A DNA stretch of 64,000 bases from Symsagittifera roscoffensis (taxonomy: Eukaryota; Xenacoelomorpha; Acoela; Convolutidae), in assembly GCF_963678635.1 (NCBI RefSeq), contig NC_087069.1, positions 39,145,076 to 39,209,075 of the forward strand. Reading direction: 5' to 3'. The position numbers and the translations under genes were made by a program. The notes under the pieces were generated by a model. The model was not told where the DNA came from. It was given only the letters and a program-made list of their open reading frames with translations, and ran no database searches. Shown here one piece after another: positions 23,301-34,453 of this stretch; position 1 is the stretch's first letter, and each line of letters starts with the position of its first letter.

Positions 23301-23850
23301 AACCTAAAATTTGTTACTTTTGTTATATCAATTGTGAAAGACAGCATTGACAGACATTGATCAATCCATATATAAACACCTCCATACAAAGGAAATAGGA
23401 ATTTTCAGCGTTTTTGAAGAAAAAAATTAAGTCAAAAGAAAATAAAAGCCTTATCGTATCCAGGGTTATGTTATGCACAGAAAAGGTTAAATTTTGCACG
23501 CGAAAATTTTTTTCAAAAAATGTTTGTTTGCGTACGAAAATCGATTTGCGGTTGAAAAAAAACAAAAAATTTTTGGGCCAAATTTTCAAAATTACTTGAA
23601 AAATTTTTGTGAATGCCAGTCATACATTTTCCATATATGGGAATTGTATGATAAGCATTTTTTTCAAAAAACGAAAATCTCAGTTTTTTTTACCAGACTG
23701 TTTTTTTAGAATCAAACTGCCACAGAACTAAATTTATATCTTTTTTCAACCATTTTTAGAAATTGTATGAAAATTGTATGACATGCTTTTTGCCACACAC
23801 TTGATGTATGGAATTGTATGATAAGCATTTTTGGTGTATCGAGGTCAACT
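20399..23850. mobile_element. Fold-back DNA element of about 3.45 kb with an internal tandem array
   Basis: The left end 20399-20514 (GTTGACCTCCATACACC, then CATACAATTCCATACATCAA) is an inverted copy of 23735-23850, giving roughly 116-base terminal inverted repeats with about 90% identity. A second, inner inverted pair shares the GTATGATAAG core (21019-21085 against 23612-23665). Nearly all of the interior is a tandem array and there is no transposase. A related small remnant lies at 50985-51100. The structure resembles fold-back (FB-like) elements, in which long inverted ends enclose tandem repeats. Confidence 0.65.
21100..23480. repeat. Tandem array, seven units of 304/305 bases
   Basis: The marker CAAAGACC occurs at 21144, 21565, 21869, 22174, 22478, 22783 and 23088. 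Spacings are 421, 304, 305, 304, 305 and 305. Each unit has a GC-richer half (CAAAGACCGTCC..CTTCGGTGCTTTGAG, GTTCGGCTGC) and a very AT-rich half. The first interval is longer because it carries an extra stretch (CATTGACAGACATTGATCA… to …CAGGGTT) that recurs after the last unit at 23341-23475, so the array is bracketed by the same segment. Units 4 and 6 share variants (TTGGGCTGC), suggesting dimer-wise expansion. No protein is encoded. Confidence 0.88.
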
Positions 23851-25936
23851 CCGATGTCTTATACTTTTTGATTTAAGATTGGTTTTTCAGAAGTTAACGG
23901 ATTGCTTTTCTGAATGTTGTCAAAATAGTAAGCTTGCTACAAAAAAAAATCTAAATCAAATCAGGAGTCTGGCTAACAGTAAAACTTTGTATCATAATTG
24001 AATGATTTTTTTAACAGACTGTTTTGATTTTCTTTTGACTAGTTTTGTCTATTTTGGGTACCTTTTTTTGATAACTCTGTTGGAAAACCCAGTTTTCCAA
24101 TGCAACAGTTTGATAAGAGGTAGCTTTTCGTTGGTGTGTTGTGTTTTCAGTAATCTGCTCACACCGACTCATCTACTCACACCAAAAATTGTCTGTTAAC
24201 GCAGAGAATCTGCTGGTCTTAAAAATCTGTTGCCCTCAAAACAGCAACAAGACTGCTAATAACAAGGTTTTTGACTGTTCTGACTGTTCTGTAACGACTA
24301 TTGAACAAATTTAATTTAGAACAAACAGTTTGACAAGAGAGTTACTTGTTTGAATTTATTTAAAAATAAAATTCCGAAAGAAGTTCACAGAAATTTTGCT
24401 GATAGTAACAAGTCCGTAAGAACAAATAACCCACCGCAATTCAATTTGATTTTTTTCTTAATTTTTGAGCTCAGGACATTTATACCCTTCGGATAGTACA
24501 AAACAATTCCACTCAAAACTGGTAGTTACTTTTTCGACATTTCTCACAATTAAAAATGTCAACCGAACACAAATGATCCATCAATTTTGTCGAAAGCTTG
24601 AAAAATAAAGCTTGAAATTCAATAGCATTTCTGATTAAAAAATCATCAAAAACGCATTTGAAAATTGACAAGAGAGAACCAACCGTGAAAAGTCGTAAGA
24701 CGCTTGCGTAGAGGTGAAACTGAAAACTTGAGAGCTTGCGTTAACCGAATTTTTAGATTTTGCGCCAAATGTTCGGCCATATAATCTCAATTCTTTACAT
24801 GGTACAATTGTCACCAGTATACACTCGGTACAAAACGTTCACGTCAAACTAAATCAGCAAAACGCACGAAATTAGAGTTAATAATTTTTTCTCAACCAAA
24901 CGTCTGTGCAAAAGTTACATCATGGTTGCTTTGACTCGGTTTATAACAAATATAGCTTGATTACTACGAATATAAACAGAACGCACAAGAATCATGCAAA
25001 AAAAACGTGCTTTTCACACAAGACCAACAAAATGCGTGTTCATTGTTTCATTGGTAAACAAAAATATCTTATACTGGTAGAAGCTTTGAATCGCTTAGTT
25101 TCGTAGTTTTTTCTGTTTACGTTGTTGACTGGCGAATCGTCAACGGGTGAGTTTAACAACACTGAAAGTTGAAATCTAATCTTATACTTTTTCCAGAACA
25201 ATTAGACTGAAAACTGAAAAAAATAAAAAGTCAGTTGAGCAAAAAAGATTGAATACTTTTCTCAGATAAAGAGAACTCAGTTTTGCTGACCCAGGAATAA
25301 CGAAAAAAACCTGAAAGTTTTAAAGCTGAAACAGTAAAATCTCGCTTCTCTAATTTGCAGTGCGTAAATTGTAATTTTTTCCAAAATTGTATTACTTTTC
25401 TGATGCCAAAATTGACTACAATTAATATTTTAAACTGTTATCCGAAGTAGGACCTCGCCATAAACCATCATTGAAATTGAGTTTTTTTGATCATAGTTTC
25501 CAGATAAATCAGAATAAGTTATACAGATCAAAGTTGGTATGTCGGTGTTTTCTCGAGCTGTACATATTTTTTAAAGACTATCAAATTAATTTCGTTTTTC
25601 TTTGTTAAACTGATTCATGTTTACAGTCGTTCGATTGTCATCAAAATTTCGTTTTCAATAGTTAATTGCTTAAACGTTGTTTTATCCCAGAGGAGAACCG
25701 GTGCTACTTGGTGTACTTGTGTTTGGTTTGATTTTTCTTCAGAGTTAGTTGAAATGACAAATGGGATTTTTGTCAATTAATCAGTTTTCTGAAATTCCTT
25801 CTTTCAATATAGTTTCGACTATCTTGATCTGTCCTTTTTTCTTTTTTGAATGTTCAAACATACATTTTTGATGGTAAGTTCTTATATCACATGGAAAATT
25901 TCGATAGTCTGAGCTCTAATTTAAAAAGATAATTTT
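23851..25936. other. No gene seen
   Basis: AT-rich sequence without repeats or frames that I can support. Confidence 0.4.
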
Positions 25937-26909
25937 CAGGTTTAGACCAAGTTGAGATAATTAGGGCGTAAAATTCTTCGTTCAGTAAGAGAATACGTCT
26001 CAGATATCCGAATTGAAATGGTGCATGCTAGTTTTTTTATAACTGTTACTTTTGTTTATACTTCAACATAATTTTCAGGTTTAGACCAAGTTGAGATAAT
26101 TAGGGCGTAAAATTCTTCGTTCAGTAAGAGAATACGTCTCAGATATCCGAATTGAAATGGTGTATGCTAGTTTTTTTATAATTGTTACTTTTGTATATAC
26201 TTCAACATAATTTTCAGGTTTAGACCAAGTTGAGATAATTAGGGCGTAAAATTCTTCGTTCAGTAAGAGAATACGTCTCAGATATCCGAATTGAAATGGT
26301 GCATGCTAGTTTTTTTATAATTGTTACTTTTGTATATACTTCAACATAATTTTTAGGTTTAGACCAAGTTGAGATAATTAGGGCGTAAAATTCATCGTTC
26401 AGTAAGAGAATACGTCTCAGATATCCGAATTGAAATGGTGCATGCTAGTTTTTTTATAATTGTTACTTTTGTATATACTTCAACATAATTTTCAGGTTTA
26501 GACCAAGTTGAGATAATTAGGGCGTAAAATTCTTCGTTCAGTAAGAAAATACGTCTCAGATATCCGAATTGAAATGGTGCATGCTAGTTTTTTTATAATT
26601 GTTACTTTTGTATATACTTCAACATAATTTTCAGGTTTAGACCAAGTTGAGATAATTAGGGCGTAAAATTCTTCGTTCAGTAAGAGAATACGTCTCAGAT
26701 ATCCGAATTGAAATGGTGCATGCTAGTTTTTTTATAATTGTTACTTTTGTATATACTTCAACATAATTTTCAGGTTTAGACCAAGTTGAGATAATTAGGG
26801 CGTAAAATTCTTCGTTCAGTAAGAGAATACGTCTCAGATATCCGAATTGAAATGGTGTATGCTAGTTTTTTTTATAATTGTTACTTTTGTATATACTTCA
26901 ACATTATGT
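25937..26909. repeat. Tandem array, seven units of exactly 139 bases
   Basis: Unit starts at 25937, 26076, 26215, 26354, 26493, 26632 and 26771, every spacing exactly 139. Units are almost identical. Each begins (C/T)AGGTTTAGACCAAGTTGAG, contains GAGAATACGTCTCAGATATCCG and ends with a T-rich tract TATATACTTCAACATAATTTT, so every unit boundary looks like a polypyrimidine tract followed by a CAG acceptor (TAG in the fourth unit). The near-zero divergence indicates recent amplification. No frame is open across units. Confidence 0.95.
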
Positions 26910-29900
26910 TGAGTGATAATTTTTCTGTTGTTCCCTTATTTTCAAAAGTAGTAGGGTTTTCGATATCCAAGACTATCTACTTCAACGACATTAAGAATCA
27001 GTTGAAACATTCAGGAAGTCATCCTGATACGATCGGTTTTCGTCATTTTCCTATTTTTGTTTTGGAAGTACTATTTGCAAGTCTTCTGTAACATTTGATT
27101 CAAATTAATAATCAAAAATTTTCATAATCAGCACACTTTTTAAAATCTAGAATTGAATTCATTAGTAGCTATTAATCTTTGTTCAGGTTACCTGACGTGG
27201 TCGAAATTGATAAAAAATTACAAACAGCTAAAGCATCTATGCAACTTCATTTTAAGTTATGATAGGTGATGATTAGTTGGAGTAATGATAAAAATGCACG
27301 CATGCGATTAGAAAAATTTTAGTTTTTGTAAATCAAACTTATGAATATAGGCAACGGATTTCCATAGATAATAAAAGATCCATTGTCGTTTTACAAACAA
27401 TTTCTTGACAACTCTAAAATAGTTGATTTCAATTGATTTAAATCGGATTATATTGCTCCTATAATAATTAAAAGTAATCATTTTCTCCCGAAAACAGTCA
27501 GACATTGGCAAACATGTTTCACCAAACATAACTTGGTTGTTGTTCGTGCACAACAGGGGTTAAATAGCTGATTTTACATTGATTACCAAATCTTATCTTG
27601 TTTTCTAATTTATCTCTTTATTTTTTGTTACCTTTTTTCTATCTGGACCTTTTTGCTTTCTTACAGTTTGCTGCCTATAGTATATTTTTACAATTTTATA
27701 ATAAGAGTTTTAAAATAAATCGTTTTTTTTTCAATTGCTCTGGAAAACTTTTTTTAAAATGCTCTGGGAATTTTTTTTAAATGCTCTGGGAAGGAAAATG
27801 TGTAAAAACTCAAATTGTTATAACGCCGAGAAAAATTTGATTCATTTAACTCAAGTGTAACTCCCAACCTCGTACCAATCCCCCACCAATCCCCCTCCAG
27901 GGGGAGGATAGTTAGGGATGGAATGCTGGCAGTATTAATGGATGTTAGAGACGAGGGGTCCATGTATGTGCAGGGAAGTGGATTTTTTTTGTGTTGGTTT
28001 TGGTGCTAAGATCGGAGACGAAAAAAATATTGTTTGGCCTGTTTAATCAACTTCGCGAAAACTTTTGAACACTCTTGGATTAAGTATTGGGTGAGAGGCA
28101 TTTAATTTGGAATGATTTGTACATCTTTTTGTAAAGGTGTGAAACGGTAATGGTTTCTTTTTGTAAGGGTAATGGTTTCTAATGGTGTGTACATATTTTT
28201 GTAAGTGTTTGAAATCATTGTAATAGCTTTTAAAAAATTTCATCGATTGTAATGTTTTTAAAATCATAATTGAAAAAATTGATTATAAATTTTAATACAA
28301 AAATGCATCATAATTGATTATTATCCATGATGTGATCCCAAAGTGTAATTATAACTGATTGCAATGGCAGCACTTAGAACACGAAAATCGATTTTGATCT
28401 GTTATCATCCAATAAATTTCATTGCGGTTTATTCATTTAATCAATTGAAATCGTTTTTTGTCAATTTATAAAACATAATTTTCAAGTTAGCCTAGAAAAA
28501 TTTAGAGATTAGAAATTGGAAATTTTTTAACGCTGGCTAATCACCTCTCATTTTCATGTCTATAAAGGAAAATTACCAGAAAATTTCTCGCTTTGATAAC
28601 TGTTCTAGATAGTCGAATACTCTGTTTTTTTTTGCTGGCAGTTCTTTGCTCTACAATTGGTTTTATTCTGATACCTTTCTGTTATAACTAGTCTCGAGTC
28701 TAATAAAAAAACTCCTCATTACGTAACGCTACCTATTTTTTTCCCTTTTTTTGAAACAAAGTAGTTTTTTTCTTTGTTTTGACTTTTATTCGTACTACAG
28801 CTTTTTTTTCATGTTTAAATGGTCAATATTACTCTTAGATGAGTGCAACCTAAGTACACCCGCCCCGCCTTTTTTTATCTTGCAAATCTCTATGTCTATT
28901 AATCTAAACTTACCTGCGAGCCAGACTCCCTGATGCATGGGTAACAGATGAGAGTAAGCGTACAATTTTACCACAAAGAAATAATTTTTACGTTTGGAAC
29001 TTACATTGGTTACAAGTTTTCCTTATGTTGAGTTGTAACTTAATCATGGACCTTGGATTTTCTCTCAAGGGGAGTGGATTTAAAAAAAAATTAAAAGTTT
29101 TGTCAACCTTTTTTTAAGTCAACCAAATTGATTATCTGACCTCTCCCAAATCACTATAAAGACCACATTTTGACCAAACTTTCAGCCCTATTTTTATCAC
29201 AAGTTTTGAAAAAAAAGTCAAAAAAGGCCTTTTATGGCACATTTTGGAAAAATTTTATCAAAAAAAAAACGTTTTTTTTTGGCGCGCACTCCCCCTCAAA
29301 TTAATTGTATTTTGGCGGCAAATGCGACTTTAGAAAAGTTCAGGCTTAATCAGACAAAAATAGATATCTCAAAAAAGTACAAGGGTCGGCAGGGTGATCA
29401 TGGATATAATCCTAAATATTGATTCTTTTATCTTCTAATTCAATTTCGCTATCTGAGACGCAGTTGCGGATAAGCCGTCAATTATTTCAATCTTGATTTT
29501 TCTTCCTTAATTAGAGCTGGTCCATCCTTTTTTAAACATTCCCATGTTCTCAGAGAACATTTTTTTTTCCATTTCATCAGAAAAACAAATCTAAATTAGG
29601 TTTTATATCAAGCTGAAATCATGAACTCACGGTATCAACAATAGCTTTTTCTTAACCGAAGCAATTTCCAAAGATGACATCAGTTTAACAAATAGCGTGG
29701 CTGAATGGCGAAAATTGAAAAGATCACTGTTCAAGAATGGGCTTTTGATGTCGTTCAGCTATTAAGGTTGGTTTTTATTTGTTGGTACTTTTTTCAGATC
29801 CGCTTAATGAGCCTATGATGAAAAATTATCGCCACAGAATTGTTTTTCTCCTCTCTTCAAGGGATAAATAACATATTGTGCCGCTCCTAACTTTCTTCAA

Positions 29901-30100
29901 CATCACTAGCGCCGAGCTTTTCATCCTGATTTTCAAGCAAACAGATTGTGTTGTCCAAAATTGTCATCCAACGTTCATAGCATCAAGGATAATCAAATGT
30001 TTGCTGAATTATTTGCTTTATCTTCCATTTTTACAAAACAGTCTATGTCCATCAATGCATATATTCACAATGATAGAAATTGGTTTTTGATCGGTTTTTA
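26910..30100. other. No gene seen; short local repeats
   Basis: AT-rich intergenic sequence. Three short copies of ATGCTCTGGGAA-type sequence separated by T runs lie at 27735-27792. A CCCCCTCCAGGGGGAGG patch lies near 27890. A CTCAAGGGGAGTGGATTT motif near 29066 resembles the G-run sequence at 59909. No spliced frames were identified. Confidence 0.4.
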
Positions 30101-30324
30101 GCATTCTAAACATTGTTTGATCAAGCTTAAAAATATTGCAAAGACCTGAAAAAGCTTCGAGCTTAAAATGAATATTTATAGTCTTTTTTGGAGGGTCAAA
30201 AAAATAAACTATTTAAAAGAATTAATATTGCCGTCAGGTTAAATTTAGTTTTTAAGAGCAGAACATAGACGTAAGGATCACCATCAAAAGATAAAACAAC
30301 ACAGAAACATTTCAAAGGCAGCAA

Positions 30325-30477
30325 ATGGCTCAGAAAGATGATGGATTAGACCTAAGTGGAGTTACAAGAAAGCACCTAGAGGATGAAATAACCCGACAAC
30401 TGCAAACAGATTTCAAATACAAGGGAAACATCAGTGGGTTACCGGGAAGTGGCCAAAAGGACCAGGAAAAAGAAATG
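30325..30477 (+). CDS. Upstream duplicate of the first coding exon of the ZU5-like gene
   Basis: ATG at 30325 opens 51 codons (MAQKDDGLDLSGVTRKHLED…) ending at an ATG|GTACGT donor, exactly the length and phase of the exon at 31501-31653. LDLSGVTRKH and EDEITR are conserved between the two. Homology extends about 200 bases on each side, so this is a tandem duplication with a 1176-base period. Because both exons end in phase 0, either could splice to exon 2. It could be an alternative first exon with its own promoter or a relic of a duplicated gene start. Confidence 0.5.
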
Positions 30478-31500
30478 GTACGTAGTTTTTCTTTGTTTTA
30501 TATTTGTTCGTCCTCTTCGTCTTCAGAACGTTCGCAAGGAGTGATAAAAGTTAACTCTTAACCATGTCAATTTACATACAACATGTTTTTGTCAACACGC
30601 AAGAAAAATCTCTCTGGTATCACCTAAATAAAATGGATTTCGAATGTTAAGTGTCCAAAATGCTTGCTTATGATCCGAATACAATTTGACAAATTGCATA
30701 TTTAGATTATAATTTTTTCATTGCTGAGAAACGGTCATTTTTTAGCTCTCGTCTTTAGTTCATTTTTTCAATTCTCGACCATGAAGACGGATGCGCCAAC
30801 GGATGTCTTATTTTTTCTAAGGACTAATCTTCAATATTACGAGAAGTGATTCTAACTTGTACAAAAATTAAAATTTTTATTTTATATGGAAAGTACAAAA
30901 ATTAAATGAAGAAAACTTGAAGAAAAAACTGGAAGCATTAGTTTCAAACTATTCATAAGCAAAAACAAAAACTGAGAGCTAATTGGATATGGTTTTTTTT
31001 CTTTTCCAAATGCATATCATTTTCGTTCAGCAAGCTCATCTTCTCTTCTACGTATTTTCTTGGCGAATTACTATTTTTAGAAGAAGAAAAAAAGTTCGTA
31101 GTATACTTAAACAAGAACTACTAAAAATAGTTCTCTCATTAGTCTCTCATTTTGTAATTTCTGATTCTTTTTTAGCAATATGACAAAAAATAACATGATA
31201 TTTTTTGTATAGTTTCACAATAGTCACAATATAAGAAGTTTATTTCGATCTGTTTGTAGAAAACTTATCCAAGCCATTGCAGCAGATCATCGGATGTTCA
31301 AACTTAATAAAATTGATTGCAAAGACCTGGAAAACGTTGAGCTTAGTTTGAAACTTTTAACGCATTTTTGGGGATAAAAAAATTAAACTATTCGTAAGAA
31401 TCAAAATTGCTATATTAAATTTAGTTTTTAAAAGCAGAACTTGGACAAAAGAACAACCCAAAAAGGAAGTAACAAAACAGGAACATTTCAACGGCAACAA

Positions 31501-34422
31501 ATGGCACTGAACGATGAGGAGCTAGACCTCAGTGGAGTTACAAGAAAGCACAAAGAAGATGAAATAACCCGAAAACAGCAAACAGCTAACAAATCCCAAG
31601 AAAAACCTAGCTGGTTATCAGATAGCAACCTGGAAAACCAGGAAGAAAACCAGGTGCGTCGTTTTTCTTCGTTTTATATTTGTTCGACCTTTTTATTCTA
31701 AAATTGAATGTTCGAAAGGAGTAGTAAAGCTTACAGATTAGATCTTTATATTTTTTTTGCGTTCCACTTAGGTTTGCCAACACACAAGCAAAATCAACCT
31801 GGTATCACATAAATTAATAAGAAGTCGAATATTAAGTGTCAAAACTTGCGTAATATGATTTTCTACATTTTTAGAGCCTTATGAGTGTATAAATTCTATT
31901 GCATAGACTGCGCATGTGAGCTTCTTTCTTCAATCTTGCTAATTTCCTTCCCTTTTTCAGGGTTTGGGATTGTGGATTGCATTTACTACTATTTTTGACG
32001 AGGCAGTTTTTCTAAATTCAGTGTCGTTATCAACTTTTGTTTTGAAGAGTTTGATTGAAACCAGCCATAAAAGTGAAAAAGCTGGTGAGTGGAGGATTTT
32101 TTATCCTCTCATATCTAGAGAACTACGCTATCTCACAGCAGATGTAATACCGAATTTGAGTTTCTTTCAACGGACAACACCTGTTCCTCACCATATCCGC
32201 CTTCTGGTTAGCAGCTTATATAAACCTATGAAACAAGCCGTTAAATTAACGGGAGACATGATTCCAACCTCTATCATAAAACGTGAAACTGGATTGTTTC
32301 GTGATGACCCTGATCAAAGTCTTGAACAGAATGTGAACACAATTATCGATACCATCAACAAACTCACCAGAAAACGCGAATATACAGCGAAAAACATTCA
32401 GATGGAACTGGCCCATCCAAAATTGAAAGTATCTCAGGCAAAATTGGATGAGCAAATTCAACCAGATGTAGAAATTTTCATACCGCAAACTGCGAAGCGC
32501 CTTTATAGACAATACGAAATGCGTGTTTTCGAAGAATTCAAATTCAGCGAAATTTTCAAACAAGATTTTCAAAGTTTGAATTTGAGCGCTGAAGACCTGA
32601 TTCTGATACTTCACGAAATTTTGAAATTGCAACAGAATAATTTGTTAAACTGTGAAACGCAGCTGACAAACTATTTACACCAGAGCAATTTAAACGAAAG
32701 GCTACTCCTCGATTTTGCGTTTCCATACATGCGAGATGAAATTCAATTTAAAATTATGCAATATCTCAGGGAATCAATTGAGATGCTAGAGAAAGCCATT
32801 GAAAAGGCTCCGGACTCGGCCAACAAATCAGTTTCATGTCAACTCCAGTGGAACCTCGACAGGACCACAGAAAATCTCAAATTACACGTTATCGAAAGAC
32901 TGCTTGCAGTCGAACAATGCTTTGAGGAAGAGATTAGTTCAAGGCGAGAAATGTTGAGCAAGGTAGGGAGTTTTTAAATAACAGAATTAGAAAATTATTG
33001 ACTGATGTTAAAATTGAACCGATTGTATAGATAGTAAGAAAAAGGTGCCACTATGAAAAAATTCTAAAAATTAACATTTCAGTAAACGTGTAAGCATCAC
33101 TAATTGATTTGAGTTTTCTTAAGTTTCAACTTTACATTAAAATTGACTCGATGATTAAATTTTTTATTTTTATTTCGGTATCTATAAATTGCTATTTAAC
33201 ATTTTTCTAAAACACTCTAGATAAATCTATAAAATCAAATCATCTGCAGGCTTGGATTGTAGAAATCAAGAAAATATTAAGTATTATGGTTGCAATGCTT
33301 TTTATAATGAAGACATATCAGAATCTATATGCGCCCTCAATTTGGCCTGCCGAGCAAAAATGAACAGAGAAAGTCTTTTTCACAATCATTGTCTATTCTT
33401 CATTTGATTTTAATCTGTAACATGTGATCACAGGTAACCTCTGACGACTCGGACGCACTGAAAAAAAAAGTGAAATCTGATGGCTCCACGGAAGAAGCAG
33501 CTGGTGAGTATCCGTGCCGGCCAAAAAAAATACAAAAGATGCAAAGTCAATTGTTTTTGAAACCATAAATATAGAAATTACAATTTTTTTGTTTTCCAGC
33601 TCAAACGAATGCTGTTCATTTTTGATTAAAAAAGTGGGCATCCCGAGCAAAAATTTGGTCATGCAAATTATCCTGGGGAAAAAGTTTTGGTTTCGTTTCA
33701 ATCAGCCTACCCCTTTTAGGGGGTAGGAAGAAAAAAAACATCTTTTGTCGAATGTTTTTCCCCGAATTTGATGCTAAGATTATTCGTAATGGATTCGGAT
33801 TCCAGAAACAAATTTCAAAAAGTTTAATTTGCGTTGACGAAAACTGGCCGAAATGTTTTGCTTTTCTGCCTGAATTCATTCTGCTGCAATTTTAAAGTTT
33901 TAAGTAGATTTATGTATTTTTCGAAGTTTCTCCTTCTTCGGTCACCTTTTACAAGAAATTTTTCAAAGTAAATTAGGTAAAAAAAACATTTTGGAACATT
34001 TTGTGCTATTCGAATGGCAACCAGCTCTATTTGTTTCTTCTAAAAAGTACTGATTCTGATTTTCAGTAAATTGACTTAACTAAACAAGCAAAATTTGAAA
34101 AAGTAAAATACAGTTTTTTTTCACATTGATGCCAAAATTAAGTTTGCCAAGTTACTAAGGGTTTTTCTTGCAGATTGCAATACTAAACATAACAGTTTCC
34201 AAAAAGAGTCGCCTGCTTGTTGAGCAAAGTTTTTTTTGCATTTTTGAGACTTTTCTTCTTTTCCACAAATTCAGTTTTGCGCTTTGTGGCAAAGTTTTTA
34301 TATAAGGCCAACCTTTTCCTATAAAATTTAATTGATAGCGAGTTTCCTACAAGATTACACTTGAAATTGGCATCAATTTGCTTCCATTTAGTTTATTGTT
34401 CCGCCTTTCGAAAAAACTGAGG

Positions 34423-34453
<31 letters not shown>

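Noticed and set aside
21100-23480. Regular repeats as a CRISPR array
   Set aside because: Units are 304/305 bases with no short repeat and variable spacer pattern, and the genome is eukaryotic.
25937-26909. 139-bp array as tandem exons
   Set aside because: Acceptor-like boundaries exist, but no frame stays open through a unit and no consistent donor is present.
32246-32632. 128-codon minus-strand frame inside exon 2 of the ZU5-like gene
   Set aside because: Composition is dominated by Phe, Gln and Asn as expected from the complement of a Glu/Lys/Leu-rich exon. The sense frame has consistent splice phases.
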